Positions 13,584 to 26,200 of a stretch of 64,000 nucleotides of DNA are shown here, piece by piece. How positions within the stretch are numbered: the stretch's first letter is position 1; the number at the start of each line of letters is the position of its first letter. This stretch comes from Bombus terrestris (lineage: Eukaryota > Arthropoda > Insecta > Hymenoptera > Apidae). Below the pieces are notes generated by a model. That model worked only from the letters and a program-made list of their open reading frames with translations. It did not search any database and had not been told where the DNA came from. Location of the stretch: positions 2,170,001-2,234,000 of the forward strand of contig NC_063280.1 of NCBI RefSeq assembly GCF_910591885.1, given 5' to 3'. Made by a program: the position numbers and the translations under genes.

Positions 13584-13980
13584 TCAACTTAATTAAGCAA
13601 CTAGAGTTTCGTATGGTTAATGAACCCACGACGAGACGTAATTTATGCCCGACCAAATGAAAGCAGGCGAACTTTTGATACGTGGAATGGACGCTACGCG
13701 TTGCAATCGAGACACGCATGGTTAATTGAAAACAGCTCGTTGGTCCAAATTCAGGGATAACGCGCTATAATTAACTGTCGCGCCGACGACCAGGGATTTT
13801 TCGTTGGTTCCTAGGGAGTTCGTGTAATTAATCGATACTAACGGAGCGTCCACGGGGATTGCGACTCTCGTGAATTATTTACACGTCGATAATTTCAATT
13901 AGGTGGTACACATGGGATTCGATTACTGAAAATCCAGTGGAACATCAATGGTTAGTTAACTAAGGAATCGTTAATCGGTG
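13584..13980. promoter_or_regulatory. Candidate regulatory block with clustered TAAT/ATTA homeodomain-type cores
   Basis: Within about 400 bases there are roughly nine TAAT or ATTA cores, including TTAATTAAG (13590), ATAATTAA (13767), TAATTAATCGAT (13824), AATTATT (13873), ATAATTTCAATTA (13889) and TTAATCGG (13970). They are embedded in otherwise CpG-containing, mixed-composition sequence rather than simple AT repeats. Homeodomain proteins bind TAATTA-type cores. A role as an intronic enhancer of the minus-strand gene is inference. Confidence 0.25.
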
Positions 13981-16900
13981 GAACAAGGAGGGAAAACGGA
14001 TCGTTGTTTTGTTTCACTTTTTCTGTCTCTTCGTGACCGCGGTGTTTTTCCAACATACGCTTAACTAATTTTCAGACCTTTATGGAAACTATATCGGGAA
14101 TGGTACGCGCAGTAAAAACAAACGTTCTTTCTTAATGATTCTTTTATTTAAACTTACTTGGCCAATGGAAGTCTTTTATCAATCTTTTAACCTGGGAATA
14201 TAAGTTTATCTATCATTTGGATTCCAATTCTTTCAATATAATAATTTCTTTATTAAAACATTTCCTGGTTTTGACGTATCGTTTCGTTTCTGTTAAAAGT
14301 GAATTATACATACGATTCACAAGGTTTAAACTCAATATAAAAAATTAACTTTATTAGCTTTTAATCCCGTGGCTATATAAATGATGTATTACTTAAAGAA
14401 CAGCTCGATTAACAGATTGATTGGGAAAGAAGAAAAGTGACACACATGACAAAATCTTTCATTTGAGGAAGAACTACTAATAAATTTACATTTGAATTAA
14501 AAAAAGATTATGTTTTCATAAAAAGTTTAAGACTCATAGTAAAATTCTCCAAACAAATATAAATATCAAAACCATTCTATATACATATATAATTTGTATT
14601 GCAAAATTACCAATTTATCTCTGTGAATGTCTTGATAGTTTCAGTACTAACACTTTGCTGCAAACCCTGCAAACAGTACAAAGAGATTTTATCGTACGTT
14701 TCAGACGAAGAACAATGACAGAGAAGTGCAAACAATTCGGTCCCCTTCTCGGTGTCGAGTGTGTTACTAGCAAATAGAACGAGCTAATTGTTCGCAAAAC
14801 CGGAAGGAAGGTACGTGGACGCTTTGATCACCGAAACGAACGAGTTTTCACTCGAAGTTCTTCCGTGCAGATACAAGGATCGAGGCCACGTGAAAGGCCT
14901 TTTGTGCGTTCTTTAGAGACAGTCCACGAAACGCAACGTGCGTTCGTTTCCCTTAGTTTTCCTCGTGTATCTGTATATATATCGTGTTATACAAGTCTTA
15001 ACCTTTATGTGACTGCAGTGACTTAGCCCACCTCGTCTCAACATTTACTGACCTTTAACAGTACTTTTATCAATAATGAAGTCAATAAATTCTCATTGTA
15101 ATCTCAAGAGTTGTTCTGCCACTACTTTTGCAGCTACGTTCCTATCTGCTCGAGGGGAATTAAACACAGAGACAACTCGTCCCTCCAAGCGTTCCCACCG
15201 ATGAAAACGTAATGCGGCTCAATTGCAGACATTTGAATCAATTTGCGCCGATTTACCTGACTTCTTGCGAACAGTCGTTTCTAGGTCATACCTTACACCG
15301 GAACGCTAGGTGGTAGACCTCGTGCTTTCTTAATTGAACTCTAATGGATGATGAATGAACGATCGATGCAATTCTTGTCAGAGATAAACGTTTCTAACGT
15401 TACAACTATGGAAAAGAAAACTATCAAATAGTCATTGAATTGAAGAGCTTTTTGAAAACATAAATTACAGATCGATGGCAACTATATATAGAAGAGACAT
15501 GGGTATCTTTCTCCGATTTTTATTTATTTTCTAAATGGACAAAACGAAGAAAGTTCTTTAGTAACCATTATAATAGGTATTCGTGCAAATTTATATTTTA
15601 TATATTCCCCTATGTTATGTGCATACGTACCGTTGCATCTTCAACGTTCGCACAAATGCATAAAGATCCACAATTTAATAATCACCAATCCAAATGTAGC
15701 TAATGTTAAAAAACTGAAATTTCCAATACCTAGAATAGACTCGATTTTTCATCTTGTCTTATGAGCCCTTTTTCTAAAAAATTCCTCGATTAATAATGAT
15801 ATCTAGCTCTTATATTTTTGAATATATTTCTTTCATTTTGTTTTCACCTTTCGCTCGTGTCGCAATGCTCTTAGCGGCATATCAAGGGAAAAGATTTCCA
15901 GAGGTACTAAATATTACTGGACCTTAACAGAGACACATTTTCAGTGTTTCTCTATCTCTGATCGTTCTGGGTAAAATATGGCACAGATTACATGGCTTCA
16001 AGTGGAAGTTTACATCAGAGACATGTGACTGAAAACGAAATCAGACGAAAATTCAGCAACTTTCATCGGCTTAAGATAGACACGCACCAAAAAATTTCTA
16101 TAATGCTAACCACGTATTATAACTGCTCAAAATTTTTGTGTTCTTTGATCATCAACAGAGCGTGCGACTCGTCAAAGAATACGTGACATGCGTACTAATT
16201 CTCTTAATTTTCTCTTGAATTAATGTTATTTTAATTCGTCGACCATGATGATATACAAAGCACGTCGCGTGTAAACTTGACATTTGATCAATGAACGAAA
16301 CGCAAATCGATAATTACAGACACACGTTCTATGATAAAATAGAAGAACACGTGTATCTGATATAGAGAAATGGAGCAAACATAGAAGGCAATAGAATATC
16401 TAGGGCATCTTGTCCAGTGAGCAAGCGAGCACATGACTAGCATGAAAGTTTGCGAATTAGAAGCGTACGTAACTGGAATTTGATTACGTTTCGTGTACTT
16501 GAAGCAAGTTGAAAGTAAAAGGCATGACTAGGAGCTAACCTAGCTCGCTGTTACCGGACTGCAGCATCGGACTGCTCGAACTCGTGGAAAACTTACGAAG
16601 GAATATTTAAAGAATCTATAAAACTGTTCGTATAATTCAAATCACAGCGAATATATTAGAAAGTGAAAATTTGTTATACTTACTATAATTTTATTTTAGT
16701 TTATATTATCAATTACTTCATATTCCTAAAACACAAATTAATAAATGCTCTTTAATCGACAACGATATCTAATAATTACACAAAAATAATGGAATAGTTA
16801 AAAATTAAATAAAGTTTTAAAATAGAATTTAAAATAAAAAAGATACTTTCTACAAACAAAAGCAAAATTTTATCACAGTTCTATGTAAGAAGGACGGAGA

Positions 16901-19900
16901 CTCCCAACAGTATTTCACACATAATCGTCGCTATTATTCAACTGTATACTCTCGTGAATATTCACGTCATCAATTCACGTAACAAGATTAACCGATGCTA
17001 TAGGAAATAATTTATCTATATACAAAGTGACTGAACATGCATTCATAATCTCGATGACGACAAAAACGAGCGGATGCGATAAATTAAGCAGAAAGCGAGG
17101 AATCGGTACGACGTCGATTTACAGCGCACTCCGTGTTGAGTATCGTCCCATGAACCTAATATTATCATCTATCGCGATGTTTCGTGCATTCAGGTTCGAT
17201 ATGCTGAAGGATGACTTTCTCCTCGCATATTCAGAGGAAGAGGAGATCGCGTCGTCAATGGAAAAAAAGTGTTCGCATCCAGGAACTAGAGTGTAATTTC
17301 ACTAGATAGAACAAGTTTCACCTTGCATCTCCTAGCTTCTTCGTCAAATATTTCTGACGTAGGAATTCATCTTGAAATTATGTGGGAAACTTATGGTAGA
17401 ATTAATTAAAACAATTATCATTCTGCCATTGCTTTGAATAATTGAATCAATTCCAATTTTTGTAAAAATTACAATATTCGACATACTTTTCCTTATGAAG
17501 TTAATCAATAAAACGAATTAAGAATAAATTAAGAATAATTATGTTCCTGAGTAGCACAAATAGTACAACAACATCCATATTTCTGTGTAACCTTAAAACA
17601 GTGGCCATAATTATATTCATTATTTGCTGCCTTGGCAGAACACAATATTAATGTCAAAAATTCCGAAAGTCCCTTCGTTTTGTGTAGACTTAAAGAAAAA
17701 ACATCCACCAATTAATTGCATTCCCCTCCACGTGATTTCCTGTCAATCCCATGCGAATAAAACCGCGAACAAACATAATTTCGTACAATTCCAGCTCATA
17801 AATATTATCGATCGAGTTCCACGCGGTGGTGGAAGAAGGTTGCCAAGGCCGCGGAATATTTCGCGCGAAAACATTGCATTGTTGCCCGAGTAAATGAATT
17901 TCGTACGAAAGTTAGGATAAAATAGTTAATCCAAGTATTTTACGTTCGTGATGTTGAATTCTTTTCGATTCTGTCTGAAAGGTCTGGTTTCGGAAGGTTC
18001 GTATTACTGGAAGATAGATGGTTTACATAATAGAAAATTCACCAATTTTTCAAATTATCTGTTACTTTTCGTTCGCTTAATAGGAATTTACATTCAGATA
18101 AATAGGTTGAATCGGTAAAAGTGCAATTAAATAACATTAAATAAATTTTCGTTCTAATAAGTAAAGTTCTACTGTATATAAATCTATACTCTTTCGTTCA
18201 CCACGTGACTCCAGTTGTATCGAATTGGATAGAAAATTTTGTTAGAACACTGTATTCCGTAAATAGAGCACATAGCTGTGGATTTGCGTAACCTTTGGTT
18301 TACTGTTATACCGCTTTCTTTTCACGGGGGATATCGCCTTCTATCTCGTTCAATTTCGCCGTTTAATCGACGGTAAATTTCTTCGCTCTATCGCCAATGG
18401 ATAACAGCTTCGAGTCACGGTTGTATCGCTGTATTCGCTATGGTACAACGAGGGCAACAGCAATAACTGAAAACGATGATTAGTAACCGCACGAGCTACA
18501 AGGCAGCATTTTACGACGATAAATAAAGGACACGACACACTATTCGTTTAAGTGACAATTTTCACGCCCACTGAAACGCGACTTTCGCTGGTCCAGAACT
18601 TCTCACTTTCGAGCAATTGAGCTGCACGCGACCATCGAACGAAAAGTGTCTGATCAGAACAATACTCAATCTATTGCCAAAGATTACTAGTCGGTATGCA
18701 TATAGTTGACGACGAAGAACTTTACTTTGGTGTTAATTTATACTAGAACTAGTGATTAGAATGATTAATTCATAATTTCTCATGGATCATATGTATAATA
18801 ATAAATTTTAGGATTTTTAAGAGAGGGGAGAATTTAACTAATTCATTGTGAAGTATGTGCACGGATAAAGTTTCTCTTTTCTTTACATTGTGCACTTTTT
18901 CACATATCATCAATTTTTAATTGTTTAGTACAAGTTTTATATTTTAATTGCTGGTGGATATAGTGGATTGCGATTTCATACTTTCGACGTAAATTAAATA
19001 CAGGAAAGTAATTGTACAATGCAGGATTCGTTTTCTGACTCAAGGCCTTGTTTTTTTCGTTGAAACTGACACGTTTACAGCTTAATCGAATTAAATTGTT
19101 ACGGGTCTCGAAGCTTTTCAATTAGATGTTTTCTACTACAGTGTCTTTTGTACTTGTCACTGCAGAACTTTCTAAGAGATTTTATTCCTACGTCTTGCCG
19201 TCGATTTCAACATCGAAATCTTGTTGCTATCTTATTCGAGGTACTTCGCTGACAAGTCCACCAATAGAACAGGAAGTACATCTTTCACATTTCTATCATC
19301 CTTTCCTTTCTTTTATCTTCGACAAAATTTCTTCCAATCAGGCGCTGATTGATTTTATCTCGAATACAAATCCATCTACGGAAATTCCGGAACACTCAAC
19401 TTTCCAAATTTTAGATAGGTATCTAATTATTTTTGACAGGTTGTCTCGTTTAAAATCCGGGATGACACTAAATCCACTATGAATACCTTCTAAAACTTCT
19501 CGAACGACGGATGTAATCAATTAAATTATCAATTCATTCGCCAATTTCTCTCTAATTCGAAACTGATTACCATTTATATGATTTACTAAAGGGAAAAAGA
19601 AGAAGAAAAAAGAATTATCGAGTAATTCTCAGTACTACACGGGCTTACCATCGATCATTGTCAATAGTCATCTTTCACATCGACTGTATTTGCGATAATT
19701 GCATTTCTTCGAATTTTTCAAGACATATTATTTCCCGTTATAAATGACAATCGCACATCTGCTAAATTGAATCATCGTGATGGCAAAAGGAGCTGACACT
19801 CATTCTTCCTGTGACTAAGAGAATGTTGTTAACTATCGAACATGGAAATCATCGAAAGGGGAAAAATTGAATTCCCCCTGGAAATTCCGATCGAGAAAGT

Positions 19901-22177
19901 CTTTCGTCTTATGTCTCATGCATCTCGTACGTTATGGATTTATTACGTTGCGAACATGTTACGTTCCAACCTATCACATCGGGTCAGGGATATAGACAAT
20001 AATCAACGTCGTCTGCCGATCAACCGCAAATACAAGATCCGCTAGTGTAATACAAGTCGTCGTGAAATCGAACGTGTTTCACACGCCAGTGATTTCCTAG
20101 CGGTGACTGTTGTCACGCAGAATGATCTGAGAAAGAGATTGAAGAAATTCTGGCATAAGTTATTCGTTGGAAAAAGAAGTGGTGGTTTGTTAATAGAGTT
20201 CACGAATTTTTGTTAAAATCAAACTTTTTTATGCATTCTCTTATTTACTTTAAAGATATCTTATATTTGATATTTGTATGAAATACTTATTTTATATTTG
20301 AATAAAGTTTCTGGTAATGCTTGGGATTCTATATGACTATGTAATTGAACATAACAGGAGAAAGGCATGGTAAGTCCAGCTTCATTGATTTGAATGCTAT
20401 TTTCTGATCAAAGTAAAATATTTTAACACAAGATTAAGAAGGGGAGCAATCTGTTTGATCCAGAGATAAGTAAGAGATTCTAAAAATATGTAGGTGATAA
20501 GTTTAAGACTTTCTCCGACAAACCAATGATAGAACAAATGTCCTGACAATCCATATTTTTTAAATATTCAAGAGAGTAATAAAAACACATATCCCTTACA
20601 TCAGATAAAAAAATGGTATTAGAACGGGCAATAACATAAGATCTTTAGACGATATATTCAATTTAAAGATTGTATCCATATAAGACAACCATAATGCACA
20701 ACATACAAATACAACTGAGATACAGATACAACGAGATTTTAAACGCTTAATAAAGGGAAACGTGACTTATCATATATGCCTCTGTGTTTTTCTATTATTA
20801 GTCCAACTGTAATACTTATCTCGAAACACTTTACAATATAGGAACATATGTAAGTAAGTGCACATTGCAAATTTCAACGAAACGACGTAGTTATTTCCTT
20901 GGAAAGCGTTGGATGCGTAATAAACATGCTGTTGGCTAATACGATCATTGCTGTAATTATGATTTCATTGATATCACCGACGCAATCGCGTCGTACATAC
21001 ACGAAGCTCCATGCATAACGAAGACGTTGGTATATTGTAAGACATCTTCGTTGACGATTATAATAATATTAAGAATAAAATCGTGCGAAAGACTGAACGC
21101 GAGGCAAAAGTGCAAAGAAATTGTCGTGTGCTCTCACGTGTAAACACGTGTGCGTTTTAATCTGAATAAACTGGGACACGCGGAATAGGATGAAGCTATT
21201 CAAACACGAACTTCTCGCGATCTCTCAATGCTTCGAGCGAAACACGCGTGTTTCTTCGCGCTTATGCATTGCGCCGCATGTGACAAATCTATTTTCACTT
21301 TGAGGGTGCATATTAATTAACGCGTTACGTTAGCGATTCTATCGTGAATTTTGTTTTAACGAAAAGTAGTTGTATATGTGATAGAAATCCACGATTTCTG
21401 ATGTCAACAATTTGTAATGTTGTGTCAATTACGTTGATTGGCGATCGATTCTTGTATTATATTTAGCGAAACACGCGTGGTAATTCAGTAATATGTGGGT
21501 AGAAATTAAAAATGAGAAAGTGAACAAGCACCTACTAAGTGTTTCCTTGGTGTCGTATTTCGTTCTTACTTCAGTTTCTTCTCTGTCGCTCGTTAATTTC
21601 ATTGGTCAAATTTCTTAGATCGTTGGAGAAAGTTAAACACCTAGTAGATGTAATTGTGTGACATCGGAAGCGTTGTACCTCTGTGAAGTGGTGCGTGTGT
21701 AACATTGTTATAATTAGGCTAACATTTTTCGGTAGTGAATAGCCTCGTTATCTATGCTACAAAGCAATAAATCTCTCTTTTCTGTGAAAACCTACACAGC
21801 TAATGGGTACCCGTTCAATTAGTCTTCCTCTTTCAAGAATTATCCACGTCTTCCTCCGTAAAAGAAAATTTAATTGCTTTTAGTTGCAATGTTAACGTTA
21901 TTAAACTGTAATATCTCGCATATATTATACAAACGATTATGTTGACACATGGTGTATATATATATACTATATGTAAATATATAGAATCAGATCCACTATC
22001 GCGTACTGTATCTGTGAAATGTATATTCAAAGACCAAGTGTCTACTTCCTTATAACGTTGTATTTGTCAGCTTACTAAATTAATTAAAATAAACGAACAT
22101 GTGATCGAACTCTATAGGCCAACGCAATAACATGTACTACTTATACATGACAATTTTCTCCTAAGGAATACTAATTA
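13981..22177. other. Noncoding, gene-free; probably intronic
   Basis: AT-rich sequence with dispersed repeat copy D and several TATATA runs (14580, 21955). A 24-base word, TTGAATAAAGTTT...TAATGCTTG, at 20298-20323 also occurs at 5188-5213. Nothing coding is recognised. Confidence 0.5.
15633..15682 (+). repeat. Dispersed repeat copy D
   Basis: Contains TGCATCTTCAACGTTCGCAC, AAATGCATAAAGATCCACAA and TTTAATAA, in register with the family core. Confidence 0.5.
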
Positions 22178-22179
22178 TA

Positions 22180-22394
22180 TTAGGTTGTCCGAAAAGTGTC
22201 TTTCTTTTATAGACACGTCTTTTACAACGATGCATCTTTATACAAACATGAAATCTAATCTGTCAAATTGTTGTGATCTTTATTTTGATAGAACAAAATG
22301 GATCATACGTAATTCGATAGAATAATATAAAACGGAAAATGTTGTGCATCCATTATTTCTTTATAAAACGAAAGAAACTTTTCAGTCGACCTAA
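22180..22394. mobile_element. Mariner-type MITE (nonautonomous Tc1/mariner element), 215 bp
   Basis: The left end reads TTAGGTTGTCCGAAAAGT and the right end, reverse-complemented, reads TTAGGTCGACTGAAAAGT. The two match over about 32 bases with a few differences. Both ends are flanked by TA (22178-22179 and 22395-22396), the target duplication made by Tc1/mariner transposases. The element is only 215 bp long with no transposase frame, so it depends on an enzyme encoded elsewhere. The terminal sequence is that of mariner elements common in bees and other Hymenoptera. Confidence 0.85.
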
Positions 22395-22531
22395 TATATA
22401 ATTCAATCTTTCAGCATCGATATTCTAATTGACTAATAATCTATAACACTTTCAAGATCGGATATCTTTTTATCCCGTGGAGAAATTATTTTTGATTAAT
22501 TATTAACGATCTATATTGCTCCCCTTAATTA

Positions 22532-22610
22532 TTAGGTTGGCCAGAACGTTCATTTGACTATTTAGAGACCTACAAAAAAAATTGTTTACCAAACACATAG
22601 TGCTGATAAA
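22532..22610 (+). mobile_element. Truncated mariner terminal fragment
   Basis: The sequence TTAGGTTGGCCAGAACGTTC begins directly after a TA (22530-22531) and continues with a mariner-like subterminal stretch (TTTAGAGACCTAC, then ACCAAACACATAGTGC). No matching right end (a copy of the form GGCCAACCTAA) is found downstream, and no transposase frame follows, so only one end remains. It belongs to a different mariner lineage from the MITE 138 bp to its left, as the terminal words differ. The right boundary is approximate. Confidence 0.65.
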
Positions 22611-25349
22611 ATGAATGGCCTCCAGAAAACATTCGAATATTACTTAGTATAATATTACTTTTATAATTTCCCACTTGCAGTCCTTGAAACCCTTCTTCCA
22701 CGGTTCTGATATTCTTTTAGCACAAGATTGAATTATTTTCTGTCGTGATACTTCTGAGATACACGTATGACATCTCAAAAAATGAAAAGGAACCAGATAG
22801 AAGGTTTTAACTAAGAAGAGCGACATAATTGTAGAATGCTGTCTTATGTAACATCGAAAGGAATAAATAAAACGTAAAAAATTCACAGCGTGATCTAACT
22901 GCCAATATTTACAACGATGCCAATATCAGAAGCAAAGAACCATACAGAGATATAGGAGCGTAGCTTCCAACTGACCGCAACAACACTTTTACTCGATAGC
23001 CTAGGCTGAACTTTCGAGTTCCCCGCAAACGAAATAAGAAATCCCGATCAGGCGGTTACGGCATTGCGGTCGAGGAAGCGCATTCAGGAAGCTGTTAATG
23101 GTTAGAAACGTGTGCACAGAAGCGCGAGAAACGCAATGAGGCATGCACTTTGACATATCGAAATCTAGATACCATTCGACGCGTGAGAAGGGTGTGGTGG
23201 ATGCCGGATAAACCTTAGCAAGGATCGAGGACGACGGGTCGCCACTTTCCCGACCTCGTCACGCTGTCTCCGCGTTTTACACACTCTCGTGTGCTATTCC
23301 TTATGCCTACAAAGCTAACTTCCCACTCCCTCGAACGACGTAGGTGCTATACCACGGACAATAGGCTCACCTAACTCGATTTCGTCTCCTTTTTCTCCGT
23401 TTTACTTTCTTTCAATCGCTTTCTTCCGTTCCCCGTAGTCATTGCAAATGGCACAAGATGTGACGAAATTGTGAGCCTACACCGCTAATTGAGCGATATC
23501 AATAATCAATTGTTTATTCAGCTCATCGTTATTTGTATTGTCGGAATATTTACTTGAATTTACTTGGTTTTCAATTTCAATAATTACTACGATATATCTG
23601 TCTTTACGATCAGCTCATATTTTTGTAAATAGAATTAAATAAATGCAGTATGAGGAGAAATTGACTCGTGAAATTTTATTTGTTTCATTATCATACTTGT
23701 TATTACACAAGAGCATTTGTTATATGGAGTTGATAACTTGTAATTCGAAAAGCTTGTAAGATTTCACTAATAATATTAATTCAGATAAGCAGGGAGATTT
23801 AGGCGACAGAATTATGTATACATATATTGGAATATTCACGTTCTAGATACTCCGCTTTTTATGACAAATAGAACGCACATGAATCTCTTTTCCTTAAATT
23901 TTCCGCCGCCGTTGGTGTAGCTCTCGATTCCACGAATATATAATTTCTATTCTAATTATTCTATATATTTCTATTATACGTATTAATCTTATACTCTTAT
24001 CGAAACAAGATCTGGACAACGCGAATAACATATCAGTAAGCAATTTCAGATACGATGAACGAAGGCGTGGAAGAAAATTAGTACGTAAAATTTTCTAATC
24101 TCACCAACACGATGCCGTATATCGAATGTATATCGTGATTAAAGTTATTTGACAAGTAGAGCGAGTGAGCATTTGTTTTTTTTTCAGATTCCAGAACGAA
24201 CGGTTTTCTAACCGCGGCGTAGATGTAGTGGCGCGAATGTTTCACATTTGGTTTTGCTTATTAGAATGTTGTCCAAGCGTGTCGAATAAACGGCTGATTG
24301 ACTACACGATATTGCAACAAGCATGCACTTTATGTAGAAAAAACGCACACAACCGTGACAAGAAGATAGTCGTCATGGAACCGAGAAACATGAAATGTTA
24401 CGCATCCCGTACTTTTGTCCAGCTCGGTTGCCTTTGTTAGCCGGTAATTAGTCAAAACTGTCAGCCTTTTTGTCAACAGAGCGCGTTATCTAATGTTGTC
24501 GCGTGAAACGGCCGCGAAATGGCGTAATATTTTCGCCAAGCGAATTCGGTCAACAAAGGAAACGCTTTTCCCTTCGAGTGTTTTAATTCTTACACGTTTT
24601 TCTTTTTCGTTCCGGAAGAAACCGTCTTTCTCACGTTCGCAGATGGCTTGATAAATTTTGTTAAACGATCCATGGGTCACGTTACTTTCTCAGTTTACCG
24701 ATGCGTGGAATTTCTAGCATGCTAGGCAAAACAAACTAACCGATTTAATAATAAAAGTACTAATGTGTATCATATCTTACTTATGTTTAAATATGGCGTG
24801 TAAGAATGACAAAAAAATTACTGATTTCAATTGGGAAATGTTTTTATATTGAATTCTGAAATACTTGTGCTAAAAGTATACGTAATCATGTTTCATGTAA
24901 ATATCAATATTAACTTTACTAATATAATATACATAATTTTTGCGGTTGAAAGAGTTCCTGCAGTAAGGAGGCAACTCTAGTTTCCATTAATTTGAATAAA
25001 ACAACTCAGAATCAATCAAAATCAAATCACTTTCTCAGACGTGCTAAAGACTTATAGTGTAGTAATATTCATAGCACTAAACTTCTACATTTTCTAATAT
25101 GAAATCTATATCTTTCTTTCTATTTCAATAAAAATAACTGAAATGAAGCAGCTATTTCTTTCTTGCTGCAGGCTCTACAATTCCAAAAGCAAAAATTCAA
25201 CATTTCGTTAGATTTGGTGCTTCTAGTAGAAATAATTACACTGCAGATGTTAATGCAATTTGACAGTTTTATAGGTATTATGAAAAAAATGGAACTTATA
25301 TCATAACAAATACTATACTTTGGATACGTTATGTACATTTTTACATATT

Positions 25350-25406
25350 TAGCGCAATTCTTGCATTGTCAAATTTCCCGTAAATGCTGTCTGAAGATCT
25401 TCAGTA
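25350..25406 (+). repeat. Dispersed repeat copy F
   Basis: Contains CTTGCATTGTCAAATTTCCC, GTAAATGCTGTCTGAAGATC and TTCAGTA. Diverged, but in the same order. Confidence 0.35.
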
Positions 25407-26020
25407 TCTCAATAATTATTTGAATTTGTAATTCTCGTGACGTAACAACTGATCCTTTCGCAGGAAGCAGTCTGCAATGGGAAAGACGGGAATCACGTCA
25501 CGACGATTAAATCAAATCTGCCTCGTGGTAGGCTGCCCGTTCACAATAAAACGATTCTACTATTTCATTGCGGTCGCGTGGAGCCGTAGTAAAGTGACGC
25601 AACGAGGCCCATGTTAGGATGTAGGCTGGCTTGGTTAGTAAAAATAAAGGCATGTCGCGCCGCGTGACCCACTGTACCACAGCTCCTTGTCTCTATGAAC
25701 ATGCATGAATCGCATGGTTATTTTATATTGTGGCTCGAGTGGGGCAACTGCCAACTGGTATCCCATTAAATGCAGGAAGTGAGGTAAGTATCCACTCTTA
25801 TGGCAACGTGGATCATAGTATTCCCAGAGTTTTGCCGCCAGTCTGGTTAACTGTTAATTAGCAAGCGGAAAACGAATCGCCGCATTTTAGAAAATCTTAA
25901 GTTACATGTGTAGATGAGTAGAACGTGGCTGTTAACGCCTCTGGCTAATGAAACACGAATCACAATCTGGGATCGGAACATTCGGATTCTTAGATATAAA
26001 GGAAATCATCGGTAACTCTA

Positions 26021-26200
26021 GCTTTTTCTTCGTTGGTATTTTTCTGAGAACTGTATCTCTATAACATCTTTTTCTAGGATTGTCAGGTAAATATGAATAA
26101 TGAATTATAAATTGTTTTTATATAGATGACCTCAGAGATAAATCTTTCCTTTTTGGTATTTTGCTGAGATGAGTATCATAATCACATCTTTTAGAAGATC
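26021..26200 (+). repeat. Diverged direct repeat, period 120 bp
   Basis: TTGGTATTTTTCTGAGA...ATAACATCTTTT near 26033 recurs as TTGGTATTTTGCTGAGA...AATCACATCTTTT near 26153, exactly 120 bases on. Similarity covers about 65 bases around these words and fades between them. Confidence 0.55.

Noticed and set aside
24165..24440. TTTTTTTTTCAG at 24177-24188 considered as a splice acceptor with a following exon
   Set aside because: The following frame has no recognisable domain and no matching donor. Pyrimidine-CAG words are frequent by chance in this sequence.
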